Shown piece by piece: positions 37,182 through 46,333 of a stretch of 64,000 nt of DNA (position 1 is its first letter; each line of letters opens with the position of its first letter). Below the pieces are notes generated by a model. The model saw nothing but the letters and a program-made list of their open reading frames with translations, did not search any database and was not told the origin of the DNA. The position numbers and the translations under genes are program-made. Source of the stretch: Romboutsia sp. CE17 (GTDB lineage Bacteria > Bacillota > Clostridia > Peptostreptococcales > Peptostreptococcaceae); the NCBI RefSeq assembly GCF_012317385.1, contig NZ_CP051144.1, forward strand, positions 806,001 to 870,000, written 5' to 3'.

Positions 37182-38246
37182 TTATATTTGTTTTTGAACA
37201 AGACGAATAATTTTATCATCAGATTCATTAGGATTTCCACGACCATCTCTGTTACTTGTTGAAATATAGATAGATCCATCTTTTCCTTGAATCACTTCAC
37301 GTAATCGTCCATATTCATTTTTCAAAAAATGTTCTATATTCATTACGATTGTACCAGTATCATTTAATGATATTACTAATAGTTCTTGCCCGCGAAGTGT
37401 AGCAACTAGTAATTTATCTTTTGAAAATTCTTGATTTATAAATGCAATACCAGATGGAGCCCAAGTTTTTCCTTGACTGTGAACTAAAGGTTTTTGAACT
37501 GTAATTTGACTAGAATCTTCATAGCCTTGAACAAGAGGCCATCCATAGTTACCTCCTGGAATTATTATATTTATTTCATCATGCGCTGATTGGCCATGCT
37601 CAGATGAATATAATATATTATTAGCGTTCCATGCTAATCCTTGTGGATTTCTATGACCTAAGCTATAAATAGGTGAGTTAGGAAATGGATTATCTATAGG
37701 AATATCTCCGCTAAGTTCTAGCCTTAGTATTTTTCCTGCTAAACTTGATATGTCTTGAGATAGGTTTGGATTTTGTGCATCTCCTGTTGCTATATATAAT
37801 TTTTTATCTGGGCCTATCTTTATTCTTCCTCCATTATGAAATTGGTTACCAGGGATTTGATCTAAAAGAATTTTATCAATTGATAAAGAGTTATTTTTTT
37901 CAATTAATCTAATGACTCTATTATATATTTTATTATTATCACTATACGAATGCATAACGTACATATAGTGATTTTGAGAATAATGAGGATCTAGAACAAG
38001 CCCCATTAAACCACCTTCACCTTGACTTGTAAATGGATAATCAAAGGTGATAAGTGGATTTTGGTTAAGTATACCATTTTCAATAACTTTAATTGAGCCA
38101 GATCTTTCTGTAAAGTATATTTTTCCTTCATCGCTTATATCTATTGCCCAAGGAATATTTAAATCTTGTGCTATAATTTCTACTTCATAAGGAAATTGTC
38201 TTGTTGATATTAGTTTATATAAAAAATTATGGAATTTCTTCTTCAT
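37182..38246 (-). CDS. PQQ-dependent sugar dehydrogenase-like beta-propeller
   Basis: About 354 residues of the soluble glucose/sorbosone dehydrogenase (GSDH) family. Matching segments are LNIPWAIDISDEGKIYFTER near the start, GEGGLMGLVLDPHY, FHNGGRIKIGPDKKLYIATG (the histidine is the base in characterised enzymes), SLGHRNPQGLAW, EHGQSAHDEIN and GGNYGWPLVQG. No signal peptide is present, unlike most relatives, and no PQQ synthesis genes are seen here. An in-frame ATG at 38261 is rejected because GGAGG lies between it and ATG 38246. Whether it binds PQQ in this host is open. Confidence 0.88.
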   Translation of the reverse strand: MKKKFHNFLYKLISTRQFPYEVEIIAQDLNIPWAIDISDEGKIYFTERSGSIKVIENGILNQNPLITFDYPFTSQGEGGLMGLVLDPHYSQNHYMYVMHSYSDNNKIYNRVIRLIEKNNSLSIDKILLDQIPGNQFHNGGRIKIGPDKKLYIATGDAQNPNLSQDISSLAGKILRLELSGDIPIDNPFPNSPIYSLGHRNPQGLAWNANNILYSSEHGQSAHDEINIIIPGGNYGWPLVQGYEDSSQITVQKPLVHSQGKTWAPSGIAFINQEFSKDKLLVATLRGQELLVISLNDTGTIVMNIEHFLKNEYGRLREVIQGKDGSIYISTSNRDGRGNPNESDDKIIRLVQKQI

Positions 38247-38481
38247 ATAGCCATCCTCCAAATTATATATAATTATAATATATGAATATTAATAATTTGA
38301 AATAAAAATAAGTTTAAGATAAAAAGATTCGAAATTATATGAATTTAACAAAAATTTTACATAGATTAAATTGATAAATAATGAAAAATGTATTACAATA
38401 TATAATATAATTGTACAAAATATTTGAATTTTATATTCAAGTAATTAGTGCGAATCTAGAATATATATAAGGGGGAATTTT

Positions 38482-39909
38482 ATGACAGAATTGATGATAA
38501 TTAGTGGTTTAGTATTAATCATCTGTATAACTTCAACTAAGGTGTTATATAAATTTGGAGTACCGATGCTTCTTATATTTATTGTCTTAGGCATGTTATT
38601 TGGATCAGACGGAATAGTTGGAATTTATTTTGATAACTATGAGCTAACTAGTATACTATCTTCGTTAGGATTGGTATTTATTATGTTCTATGGAGGTTTC
38701 GGTACAAACTGGAAGATGGCTAAGCCTGTAGCACTTCCATCAGTATTGATGTCTTCCTTAGGTGTTATAATTACGGCAGGTCTTACAGGTTTATTTTGCA
38801 ACTTAGTAATAAAGACGACACTATTAGAAGGACTTTTAATAGGGGCAATAGTAGCATCTACAGATGCTGCATCAGTATTTGCTGTTTTAAGAGCTCAAAA
38901 ATTAAATTTAAAAGGCTCATTAGCATCACTTTTAGAAGTTGAAAGTGGAAGTAATGACCCAATTGCATATATGATTACTATTATAATACTTACTATGATG
39001 AAAAGTTCTGGAGATATAAGTGTAAGTACAATGTTTCCTATAATAATTAAGCAGATTGCATTTGGATTAATAATAGGAGTTTTGCTTGCAAAAAGTACAG
39101 TTTATATACTTAAACGTTCAAACTTTGAAGTAGATGGATTTTATACAATATTTGTAACTGCTATTGCAATACTTTCATATTCACTTAGTGAGTCTTTAGG
39201 TGGAAATGGATATTTGAGTGTGTATATAGCAGGAATAATAATTGGAAATAATAAAATACCTAGAAAGAAAAGTATGTTCCATTTCTTTGATGGAGTTTCT
39301 TGGATTATGCAAATAGCATTATTCTTTATATTAGGTCTGTTATCTTTCCCATCAAAACTGCCTTATGTTACAGGAACGGCAGTATCTATATCTTTATTTA
39401 TGATATTAATTGCAAGACCGTTAGCTACATTCATAATACTTAGCCCATTTAAATTTACAGTTAAAGAAAAAATATTTATATCTTGGGTTGGACTTAGAGG
39501 AGCAGCCTCAGTTGTTTTTGCAATATTTGCAGTAACATATGGAGTCAATATAGAGAATGATATATTCCATATAATATTCTTTATAGCTTTATTTTCTGTT
39601 GCAATACAAGGGACGCTTATACCAAAGGTAGCTAGCTTATTAGATTTAGTTGATGATGAAGAGGAAGGTTCAGTATTAAAAACATTTACAGATTACACAG
39701 GTGAAATAAATACCGATTTATTAGAGGTTAGTATAACAAAAGATAACCAATGGGTAGATAAAACAATTATGGATTCAAATATACCAGAAGAAATACTTAT
39801 TGTTATGATAAAACGAGATAATAAAATACTAGTTCCTAAAGGTTCTACTGTAATAAGAAATGGAGATACACTAGTTTTAAGTGGCAATAATATAAAAAGT
39901 TTAATATAA
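38482..39909 (+). CDS. K+/H+ antiporter, CPA1/NhaP2 type with TrkA-C domain
   Basis: 475 residues. About twelve helices of the sodium/hydrogen exchanger fold are visible, including the ASTDAASVFAVLRAQKLNLK segment, the GSNDPIAYM motif with the ion-binding Asp, and SWVGLRGAASVVFAIFAV. The last 75 residues are a TrkA-C domain (EVSITKDNQWVDKTIMD to NGDTLVLSG), which in this family responds to nucleotides or ions. It probably exports potassium in exchange for protons. AAGGGGGAATTTT precedes the start. Confidence 0.93.
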   Translation: MTELMIISGLVLIICITSTKVLYKFGVPMLLIFIVLGMLFGSDGIVGIYFDNYELTSILSSLGLVFIMFYGGFGTNWKMAKPVALPSVLMSSLGVIITAGLTGLFCNLVIKTTLLEGLLIGAIVASTDAASVFAVLRAQKLNLKGSLASLLEVESGSNDPIAYMITIIILTMMKSSGDISVSTMFPIIIKQIAFGLIIGVLLAKSTVYILKRSNFEVDGFYTIFVTAIAILSYSLSESLGGNGYLSVYIAGIIIGNNKIPRKKSMFHFFDGVSWIMQIALFFILGLLSFPSKLPYVTGTAVSISLFMILIARPLATFIILSPFKFTVKEKIFISWVGLRGAASVVFAIFAVTYGVNIENDIFHIIFFIALFSVAIQGTLIPKVASLLDLVDDEEEGSVLKTFTDYTGEINTDLLEVSITKDNQWVDKTIMDSNIPEEILIVMIKRDNKILVPKGSTVIRNGDTLVLSGNNIKSLI

Positions 39910-39946
39910 AGAAAAATTTGGATTACATGTAAGTCATATATTTTAA

Positions 39947-40008
39947 AATAAATTAGGCATAAGCTAATCTATATATAAATAGATATGTTATGCCTAATTT
40001 ATTATTTA
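39947..40008. terminator. bidirectional terminator
   Basis: Perfect arms AATAAATTAGGCATAA / TTATGCCTAATTTATT with a second small stem between, located between two convergent genes. Confidence 0.9.
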
Positions 40009-40706
40009 TATAAAAAAACTTTTAAGTTATCTTTATCATCAAGAGTAGCTAGTAAAACATTTTTCACATTAGTTTGATATAAATTATCTAATTCTGAAAT
40101 AACCCAGTTTTCATTTTTATTAAATGACTTTAGTTCATTAAAATCAATTTTACCTTCTTTAATAATTGTTTTTGGAAGATAAAAAGATTTTGTTTCTATA
40201 TTTAACATTGAAGGAGTAATTGGTTCATATTTAGGATCTAAAAAAACAGAAAGTTTGCCATTAGGTTCCCAAGCTGCTAATGCTACCTTTTTAACATCAT
40301 CTACTTTTTCCTCACGCAATTCTTCTAATAACACATCAATTGATATTTTAGATTTCTTTAATCCATCATAAAGGATTTCTCCATTTTGAATAACTGTAAT
40401 TGGTGGACTATTAATAAGTCTTCTAATAGATGGAAATTTAAAAATTATAAATACACCACAAAGATATAAGACAACTAATGTAATTGTTGTGATAATGGAG
40501 CCTTCTAATCCAAGTTTCTCATCAGATAATGGATGTGCAATAATATTGCCAACTACTAGTGTAATAGCAAAATCAATAACTCTTAATTGAGAAATAGAAC
40601 GTTGCCCCAATAGCTTTGTAATTATTAGTAAAAAGAAAAAAGCAATAATAGCACGAAGTATCCAATCCATGATACTGAGTGTTTCTTGACTATGTAAAAA
40701 ATGCAT
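40002..40706 (-). CDS. DUF421 (YetF-like) membrane protein
   Basis: 234 residues. Three N-terminal helices (about 15-90) with the family block KLLGQRSISQLRVIDFAITL, then a cytoplasmic alpha/beta domain containing NGEILYDGLKKSKISIDVLL and the conserved LREEKVDDVKKVALAAWEPN. In Bacillus, YetF-family proteins are linked to spore germination. No partner gene is adjacent. ATAAAGGAG precedes the ATG. Confidence 0.93.
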   Translation of the reverse strand: MHFLHSQETLSIMDWILRAIIAFFFLLIITKLLGQRSISQLRVIDFAITLVVGNIIAHPLSDEKLGLEGSIITTITLVVLYLCGVFIIFKFPSIRRLINSPPITVIQNGEILYDGLKKSKISIDVLLEELREEKVDDVKKVALAAWEPNGKLSVFLDPKYEPITPSMLNIETKSFYLPKTIIKEGKIDFNELKSFNKNENWVISELDNLYQTNVKNVLLATLDDKDNLKVFLYK

Positions 40707-40946
40707 ACAAAAGATCTCCTTTATGTAAAAATTTGATTATTATTTTATTTTAACCAATATATAATAAAAAATTAAAAGAAAGATTATAGTAGAGGCTATT
40801 CTAGGAATGAGTACTCTCGGTACAATCGATTAAAACACATTTAAATATGGTTTATTTTCTAATATAAAGCTCTAGTTAAAAGGTTTTATCATTAATTAAT
40901 ACCCTAATGTATAAAATTTAGAAAGATTATTTTTAGGGAGGGCAAC

Positions 40947-41861
40947 ATGATAAACAATCAAAGATATGTTATTTTATCACTTGAATTGCATTTATTTTTT
41001 TCTAGGATAATGAAAGAACACGCTTTTTTTTTAGAAGCTGGATTCACACCTAAGGATTCAAAACTTGCTAATGAAGCAGAGCATTATAAAAATGAATTTG
41101 AAAAATTATTAGCATATGCAGTGAGTGCTAGCGATGGAAAAATAAGATCAAATGTTTTAAATTCTGGAGAAATTATAACTGATTTTACATTAGGAACAGA
41201 ATCAAAGAGCCAAGCATTTACAGGTATACAGATAAACCAAGAGATAACTAAGATAGAATCGAGATTAAATAGTGGAACAAATCCTAATATTAGCTCTAAT
41301 TTAATAAATTATGTAAATCAACTTAATATGAATGCAAAGACACTTCTTAGTGGATTTATTAAGTTTAAGAAGAGAATATTAGATGGTGTTTTATCATGTA
41401 ATTTATTTACACTCAACTACCCGTTACTTATTGAACATATAATTCGTGAAGCAGAGTTATATTTTTCATTAATAAATGATCTTCAGAATAAAGTTGATAT
41501 TGACTCTAAGGATACTAGACAAACTGAATTATTCTGGGATCAAATTATGATGGAGCATGCGCTATTTATAAGAGGGTTATTAGACCCTTCAGAGGAGGAT
41601 TTGATTGATACTGCAGATGAATTTGCAGATGAATTTAAAGATTTAATTGAAGATGCTAAGAATATGACAAATATGACTATAAATAGCGTTACAAATGAAA
41701 CTTTAAATCAAACTGTCCAGCTTAAGAATTTTAAACAAGCAGGAACAGAAGGCATTTCTAGTTGTAAAATTAGATCTATAATACTGCCTCTTCTTGCAGA
41801 TCATGTATTAAGAGAAGCTAATCATTATATTAGATTATTAGAAACTTATAAAGAGATGTAA
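40947..41861 (+). CDS. DUF2935 domain protein, two hemerythrin-like repeats
   Basis: 304 residues made of two similar four-helix units. Unit one has LFFSRIMKEHAFFLEAGF and LIEHIIREAELYFSLI. Unit two has LFWDQIMMEHALFIRGLL and LADHVLREANHYIRLL. The repeated EH and H...E positions suggest a metal or di-iron site, but the function of DUF2935 proteins is unknown; they are common in spore formers. Cytoplasmic, with GGGAGGGC before the start. Confidence 0.92.
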   Translation: MINNQRYVILSLELHLFFSRIMKEHAFFLEAGFTPKDSKLANEAEHYKNEFEKLLAYAVSASDGKIRSNVLNSGEIITDFTLGTESKSQAFTGIQINQEITKIESRLNSGTNPNISSNLINYVNQLNMNAKTLLSGFIKFKKRILDGVLSCNLFTLNYPLLIEHIIREAELYFSLINDLQNKVDIDSKDTRQTELFWDQIMMEHALFIRGLLDPSEEDLIDTADEFADEFKDLIEDAKNMTNMTINSVTNETLNQTVQLKNFKQAGTEGISSCKIRSIILPLLADHVLREANHYIRLLETYKEM

Positions 41862-41914
41862 TTATTTCAACGAACAAGTTGAATTTCTATATGAATTTAA
41901 TAAAGTTAGATGAG

Positions 41915-41946
41915 GTAATTAGTATTTCATCTAACTTGTTTTATTT
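41915..41946 (+). terminator. Rho-independent terminator
   Basis: AAGTTAGATGA / TCATCTAACTT hairpin followed by GTTTTATTTT. Confidence 0.85.
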
Positions 41947-42122
41947 TACTTTTATTAGATAAAGATTATAACACAGATTACTATAATGAGATCATTAATA
42001 CATATATTGTAGAATAATGTAAAAAATATATATAATAGGAACTTATTTGACATTTATTCATACAATTATACTAGGAATTCTTTTTTATAAGAATTGCAAT
42101 ATAATTTAAAGGAAAAATGTAA

Positions 42123-42539
42123 ATGAGTTGTCAAAATTATAAATGTCAAAAAAATTATAATAATTATAATAATTATAATGAATATAATGGATATAAATGT
42201 ATTAATTCTTGTGGATGTACAGAGGGAATGACACATGTTCATGAATATGAAAGTAGTGTCAAATTAGCTGAAGAAGGATGCGATAGACATAATCATCGTG
42301 CTGCAGGAGTTACAGGTGAAGTTATACCAATAAATAATGGAACAAACCATGTTCATAAAATAAATGATAGAATAGACTTCTTAGATCATTTCCATAGAAT
42401 ATGTGTTACAACTGGCCCAGCAATTATGATACCAGGTACTAAGAAACATGTTCATTTAGTATGTGGAAATACTACTTTTGTTGATGAACACTGCCATCAA
42501 TTCCTTTTCACTACTCAAATTAATGCTCCATTAGTATAA
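42123..42539 (+). CDS. YmaF family protein with Asn/Tyr-rich N-terminus
   Basis: 138 residues. The first 25 are a low-complexity Asn-Tyr repeat (NYNNYNNYNEYNGY) with cysteines. The rest is the YmaF domain, histidine-rich, with repeated HxH pairs: MTHVHEYE, DRHNHRAAGVTGE, NHVHKIND, LDHFHRI, KKHVHLVCG and DEHCHQF. The regular spacing suggests metal binding or a coat-type structural protein. The function of the family is unknown. The ribosome binding site is weak (AAAGGAAAA). Confidence 0.92.
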   Translation: MSCQNYKCQKNYNNYNNYNEYNGYKCINSCGCTEGMTHVHEYESSVKLAEEGCDRHNHRAAGVTGEVIPINNGTNHVHKINDRIDFLDHFHRICVTTGPAIMIPGTKKHVHLVCGNTTFVDEHCHQFLFTTQINAPLV

Positions 42540-42567
42540 ATATAAGTAAAATATTCATATTCAGAAG

Positions 42568-42604
42568 GTAAAGAAGGTATTGCTATTATAAGCAATACCT
42601 TTTA
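42568..42604 (+). terminator. Rho-independent terminator
   Basis: AAGGTATTGCT / AGCAATACCTTTT hairpin downstream of the YmaF gene. Confidence 0.9.
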
Positions 42605-42619
42605 TTTAATCTTTTTTAT

Positions 42620-42646
42620 TTGAAAATGTATGCTTAGTGGTATAAT
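42620..42646 (+). promoter_or_regulatory. probable promoter of hutP (extended -10)
   Basis: TTGAAA at 42620-42625 and TATAAT at 42641-42646, preceded by TGG as in an extended -10 element. The spacing is 15 bases. Confidence 0.6.
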
Positions 42647-42736
42647 AGATTGTAGTATATAAAAGTTTATTTTGATCTATAGAGTTATTAAAATATAAAA
42701 AACATTATATAAATAGCTTATTTAGGAGGTTTACTT

Positions 42737-43156
42737 ATGAAAGAAAAAAGTAGTGTAGATGTGGCGAAAGCTTCTGTTAGAATGGCTATATCTTCAAGAA
42801 CGGAAGAAGAGAGACTTATAGAAGAATTAAAAAAAGAGAATGTTTTAGCCGTAGCAGTAGATATTGGTGGAAATTTAAATTCATCTATTCCAAAAATAAT
42901 AGAAAGGGCATTAGTTGCATCTAAAAGAACTGGAATAATTAAAGATTGTCATGTTCATGATGGTGCAATTGCAGGAGCTACTAGAGAAGCTATAATGCAA
43001 GTTTCAGAAAAGGCCAATGGACTAAATGTAGGTGGAAAAATTGGAGTTGCAAGATACAAAGAGCATATAAGTGTATGTATTTTTCTTAGTATAGGATTAC
43101 TTCATTTAAACGAGGTAGTAATTGGACTTGGACATAGATCTATAGCAGATTTATAA
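42737..43156 (+). CDS. hutP: HutP family RNA-binding antiterminator
   Basis: 139 residues matching HutP along the whole length, including KASVRMAISSRTEEERLIEE near the start, VHDGAIAGATREAIMQ and GKIGVARYKEHISVCIF, with the carboxy-terminal LGHRSIADL. In Bacillus subtilis HutP is a hexamer that, with histidine and Mg2+, binds UAG-rich RNA and opens a terminator in the histidine-degradation operon. No hut enzymes are present here. Instead, the next transcription unit has a UAG-studded leader ahead of an ABC importer, which is the obvious target. AGGAGGTTTACTT precedes the start. Confidence 0.93.
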   Translation: MKEKSSVDVAKASVRMAISSRTEEERLIEELKKENVLAVAVDIGGNLNSSIPKIIERALVASKRTGIIKDCHVHDGAIAGATREAIMQVSEKANGLNVGGKIGVARYKEHISVCIFLSIGLLHLNEVVIGLGHRSIADL

Positions 43157-43165
43157 ATTATAAAG

Positions 43166-43194
43166 TTGACATAAATGAAAAAACTATATATAAT
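43166..43194 (+). promoter_or_regulatory. consensus sigma-A promoter of the ABC operon leader
   Basis: TTGACA (43166-43171), exactly 17 bases, then TATAAT (43189-43194). A perfect consensus, predicting a start near 43201, just before the UAG-rich leader. Confidence 0.9.
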
Positions 43195-43200
43195 TCCTTG

Positions 43201-43432
43201 TAAGTAGAAAAGTAGTATAGATAATTTAAATTATCTTAGTAGGTAGAATAGTAGAACAGTATATTAGTAGTAGAAATGTTATGTTGAATTAGAAGTATAG
43301 TAAGTAAAAGTAGAATAGAAGTTATTAATTCATCAAACGTTATAAAATATAAGTAATAAAATTACATATTTTAAAATACAGAAATATTAAATAGTAGCAT
43401 AGTAGCATGAGTAGGATATATAGCTTTAATAG
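43201..43432 (+). promoter_or_regulatory. UAG-repeat leader, probable HutP-type RNA-binding region
   Basis: UAG triplets occur in two clusters. Fifteen lie in 43205-43318 (for example 43237, 43240, 43244, 43249, 43252, 43265, 43268, 43271) and seven in 43392-43432. Spacings vary from 3 to 19 bases, often 3-5. A small perfect palindrome GATAATTTAAATTATC (43220-43235) separates groups. No ORF uses these bases. HutP is known to recognise UAG repeats, TRAP recognises (G/U)AG repeats, and a hutP gene sits directly upstream. The region ends in an intrinsic terminator before the ABC genes. Confidence 0.65.
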
Positions 43433-43454
43433 TTAATTATTTTGGAATTTACAA

Positions 43455-43486
43455 TCCTCTCCATAAATGCATGTGGAGGGTTTTTT
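43455..43486 (+). terminator. leader terminator (attenuator) of the ABC operon
   Basis: CTCTCCA / TGGAGGG stem around TAAATGCATG, followed by six T. It lies between the UAG leader and the ABC genes, about 105 bases before the first start, with no good promoter after it. Confidence 0.8.
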
Positions 43487-43590
43487 ATATTTAAAGAGTT
43501 ATATTTTAATTTTGCTACTAAAAAATACTATCTAAGACTTGTTCTATTTATTCTACACAATTAGAAACAAAATATTAGGAGGTTGGTAGT

Positions 43591-44589
43591 ATGGTAGCAA
43601 GAAAATTATTTTTATTAAGTTCAATTCTATTAAGCATGTCTTTATTTTCAGCATGTTCAAATGAAAAGGGAAGTTCTGTATCACAAGATAATTCGGTGAA
43701 TATAGGTATATCTCAAATATCGTCTCACCCAGCTCTAGATTTAGCTAGAGAAGGATTTATAGAAGCTTTAAATTCTAAAGGATTTAAAGATGGAGAGAAT
43801 CTTAATATAGAGATAAAAAATGCAGAGGGAGATATTGCCACATCACAGATGATATCAAGTAGCTTTATATCAAATAGCAAGGATTTAATATTTGCTATTG
43901 GGACTCCCGCAGCACAGTCAGCGTTTAATAGCACTCAAGATATTCCAATTATAGTAACAGCAGTAACAGATGCTGTAGAATCAGGTCTTGTGAAATCAAA
44001 GGATAAGTCAGGTACAAATGTTGCAGGAACTAGTGACGCAGTACCTATAGATAAACAATTAAAACTTATACAAGAAGTAGTTAAGGATGTAAAAACAATA
44101 GGTGTTTTATACAATACCAGTGAGGTAAATTCTGAAATTCAAATAAATAATTTAAAAGAATTATCTAAGAAGAATGGCATAAAAATAATTGCAAAGGGTG
44201 TAACTAGTGTAAATGATATAAGTCAAGGATTAGATTCAATATTAGATAATATTGATGTTTTATACACACCAGCAGATAATATGATAGCTTCTTCAATGGC
44301 GTTAATAGCATCTAAAGCAGTGGATAAAAAAATACCAGTAATTGGGGCAGAAGAAGCTCATGTTGAAGGTGGGGCTTTGATTACAGAAGGTATTAATTAC
44401 AAAAAACTAGGTTTTGAAGCAGGGCTTATGGCAGTTGAAGTTTTAGAAGGAAAAGATATAAAAGAGCTATCTATAAAAACTTTAGAAGATACAGAACTTG
44501 TTATAAATGAAGATACACAAAAAAATCTTTCTATAAATATTGACGAAGATATAATGAAAAGAGCTAAAGTTATAAAAGGTGGTGAGTAA
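43591..44589 (+). CDS. ABC importer substrate-binding lipoprotein
   Basis: 332 residues. A lipoprotein signal ends in the lipobox LFSAC, so the mature protein is tethered outside the membrane. The fold is that of the ABC_sub_bind (TrpX-type) family: VNIGISQISSHPALDLAREG, GTPAAQSAFNSTQDIPII, PADNMIASSMALIASKAVDK. Members with this gene order are usually predicted amino-acid importers, often for aromatic amino acids. The HutP-type leader here would favour histidine or a related ligand, by inference. AGGAGGTTGGTAGT precedes the start. Confidence 0.92.
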   Translation: MVARKLFLLSSILLSMSLFSACSNEKGSSVSQDNSVNIGISQISSHPALDLAREGFIEALNSKGFKDGENLNIEIKNAEGDIATSQMISSSFISNSKDLIFAIGTPAAQSAFNSTQDIPIIVTAVTDAVESGLVKSKDKSGTNVAGTSDAVPIDKQLKLIQEVVKDVKTIGVLYNTSEVNSEIQINNLKELSKKNGIKIIAKGVTSVNDISQGLDSILDNIDVLYTPADNMIASSMALIASKAVDKKIPVIGAEEAHVEGGALITEGINYKKLGFEAGLMAVEVLEGKDIKELSIKTLEDTELVINEDTQKNLSINIDEDIMKRAKVIKGGE

Positions 44590-44590
44590 T

Positions 44591-45466
44591 ATGGATTTCT
44601 TTGTAAGTACTTTAGAACAAGGGCTTATTTTTGCTATAGGAGCATTAGGGGTATACATCACCTACACAATATTAGATTTTCCAGATTTATCTGTAGATGG
44701 AACATTTAGTCTAGGAGCTGCAATAACTGCGGCATTTATATTAAAGGATAATAGCCCTATCTTATCATTAGGATTAGCATTTATAGCTGGAGCTATAGGT
44801 GGATTAACTACGGGAATACTTCATGTAAAACTCAAAATAACTAATCTTTTATCAGGTATTTTAGTTATGATAGGATTATACTCTATAAATTTAAGGGTAA
44901 TGGGAAAAGCAAATCTACCTATGATTAATAAGTTAAATATATTCTCTAGCAATATATCAATATTAGTAATTTTAGTACTAATAGTTTTAATCATTAAATT
45001 ATTAATAGATATTTTATTTAAAACTAAGTTTGGATTTATACTAAGAGCTACAGGTGATAATGAAACATTAGTTACTTCTATTGGAGTAAACAAAGGGACA
45101 ATAAAAATAATTGGACTTATGCTATCTAATGGACTTGTAGCCTTAAGTGGAGCTATAATGGCACAATATCAAAGATTTTCAGATATATCTATGGGAAATG
45201 GATTTATAGTAGTAGCTTTAGCTTCTATTATACTTGGGCAATCTGTATTTAAGAAAAGTAAGTTGCTAAAAGGAACGACAGTGGTTATAATAGGTGCATT
45301 TTTATACAAATTAAGTGTAGGTATTGCCTTGAATTTAGGTTTCCCGCCAACAGATTTAAAATTAATAACATCGTTAATAGTTGTTATTGCCATAGTTATT
45401 AATAATAATAATGTTGTGGATAGATTTAAGAATTCATTAAAAGAGAGGGGAAATTTAAATGCTTAA
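44591..45466 (+). CDS. ABC importer permease
   Basis: About 291 residues with eight or more helices, of the permease family that also serves branched-chain amino acids and nucleosides. TYTILDFPDLSVDGTFSLGA near the start and GFILRATGDNETLVTSIGVN match the family and its ATPase-coupling loop. In-frame GTG codons at 44579 and 44582 overlap the GGTGGTGAG ribosome binding site inside the end of the lipoprotein gene, so ATG 44591 is the likely start. It overlaps the ATPase gene by eight bases. Confidence 0.92.
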   Translation: MDFFVSTLEQGLIFAIGALGVYITYTILDFPDLSVDGTFSLGAAITAAFILKDNSPILSLGLAFIAGAIGGLTTGILHVKLKITNLLSGILVMIGLYSINLRVMGKANLPMINKLNIFSSNISILVILVLIVLIIKLLIDILFKTKFGFILRATGDNETLVTSIGVNKGTIKIIGLMLSNGLVALSGAIMAQYQRFSDISMGNGFIVVALASIILGQSVFKKSKLLKGTTVVIIGAFLYKLSVGIALNLGFPPTDLKLITSLIVVIAIVINNNNVVDRFKNSLKERGNLNA

Positions 45467-46253
45467 TATAAAATCGATAAATAAAGGTTTTAATAAGGGA
45501 ACGGTAAATGAAACTAATATTTTTAATAACTTTAATTTAGATATAAATAAAGGCGATTTTGTAACTATTGTTGGAAGTAATGGAGCAGGAAAATCTACTC
45601 TTTTAAACTTAATATCTGGTTCCTTAGAGCTAGATTCAGGTAATATCCTTTTAGAAGGAAAAGATATAACTAATTTAAAAGAACATAGAAAGTCAAAATT
45701 TATAAGTAGGGTTTTTCAAGATCCAACTAAAGGAACATCACCATCTATGACTATTTTAGAAAACTTATCTTTGGCAGATAATAAGGGAAGTAGATTCGGA
45801 CTTTCTTTAGGAGTTAACAAAAAAAGGATAGAAGAATTTAAAAATCATCTTTCTATATTGAATTTAGGTCTTGAAGATAAGATTAATACAAAAGTAGGAA
45901 TGTTATCTGGAGGACAAAGGCAAGCTCTTTCTTTATTAATGGCTACTTTAAATACGCCAAAGATTTTGCTTTTAGATGAGCATACGGCAGCTTTAGATCC
46001 AAAAACATCAGAAACTATTATAAACCTTACAAATAATATAGTTAGAGAAAAAAATATTACAACAATTATGATAACTCATAATCTAAGTCATGCTATAGAA
46101 TTTGGAAATAGGCTAATTATGATGCACTGTGGAGAAGCCATTCTTGATATAGGAGAAATAGAAAAGTACAATTTAACTAAAAATGACCTTATAGAAGAAT
46201 TTAATAAAATTACCTTTAAAGAAGAACTTTCAGACAGAGTTATATTTGCTTAA
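45459..46253 (+). CDS. ABC importer ATP-binding protein
   Basis: 264 residues. Walker A is GSNGAGKST, the signature is LSGGQRQALSLLM, Walker B is ILLLDEHTAAL (His where many have Pro), and the switch histidine is in MITHNLSHAIEF. It is the energising subunit of the importer encoded by the two preceding genes. The three are translationally coupled and end at a strong terminator. Confidence 0.94.
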   Translation: MLNIKSINKGFNKGTVNETNIFNNFNLDINKGDFVTIVGSNGAGKSTLLNLISGSLELDSGNILLEGKDITNLKEHRKSKFISRVFQDPTKGTSPSMTILENLSLADNKGSRFGLSLGVNKKRIEEFKNHLSILNLGLEDKINTKVGMLSGGQRQALSLLMATLNTPKILLLDEHTAALDPKTSETIINLTNNIVREKNITTIMITHNLSHAIEFGNRLIMMHCGEAILDIGEIEKYNLTKNDLIEEFNKITFKEELSDRVIFA

Positions 46254-46271
46254 TATATTTATTTTATATAA

Positions 46272-46314
46272 TTAAAAAATAAAACTCACGATAATTATTA
46301 TCGTGAGTTTTTAT
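46272..46314. terminator. bidirectional terminator
   Basis: AAAACTCACGATAAT / ATTATCGTGAGTTTTT perfect hairpin between convergent genes. Confidence 0.92.
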
Positions 46315-46333
46315 ATATTTGAAGTAAATAAAT

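Noticed and set aside
43201-43432. TRAP rather than HutP target
   Set aside because: UAG triplets alone would also suit TRAP, but TRAP sites are mostly regularly spaced GAG/UAG by two or three bases, and hutP is the adjacent gene. TRAP cannot be fully excluded without knowing whether the genome has mtrB.
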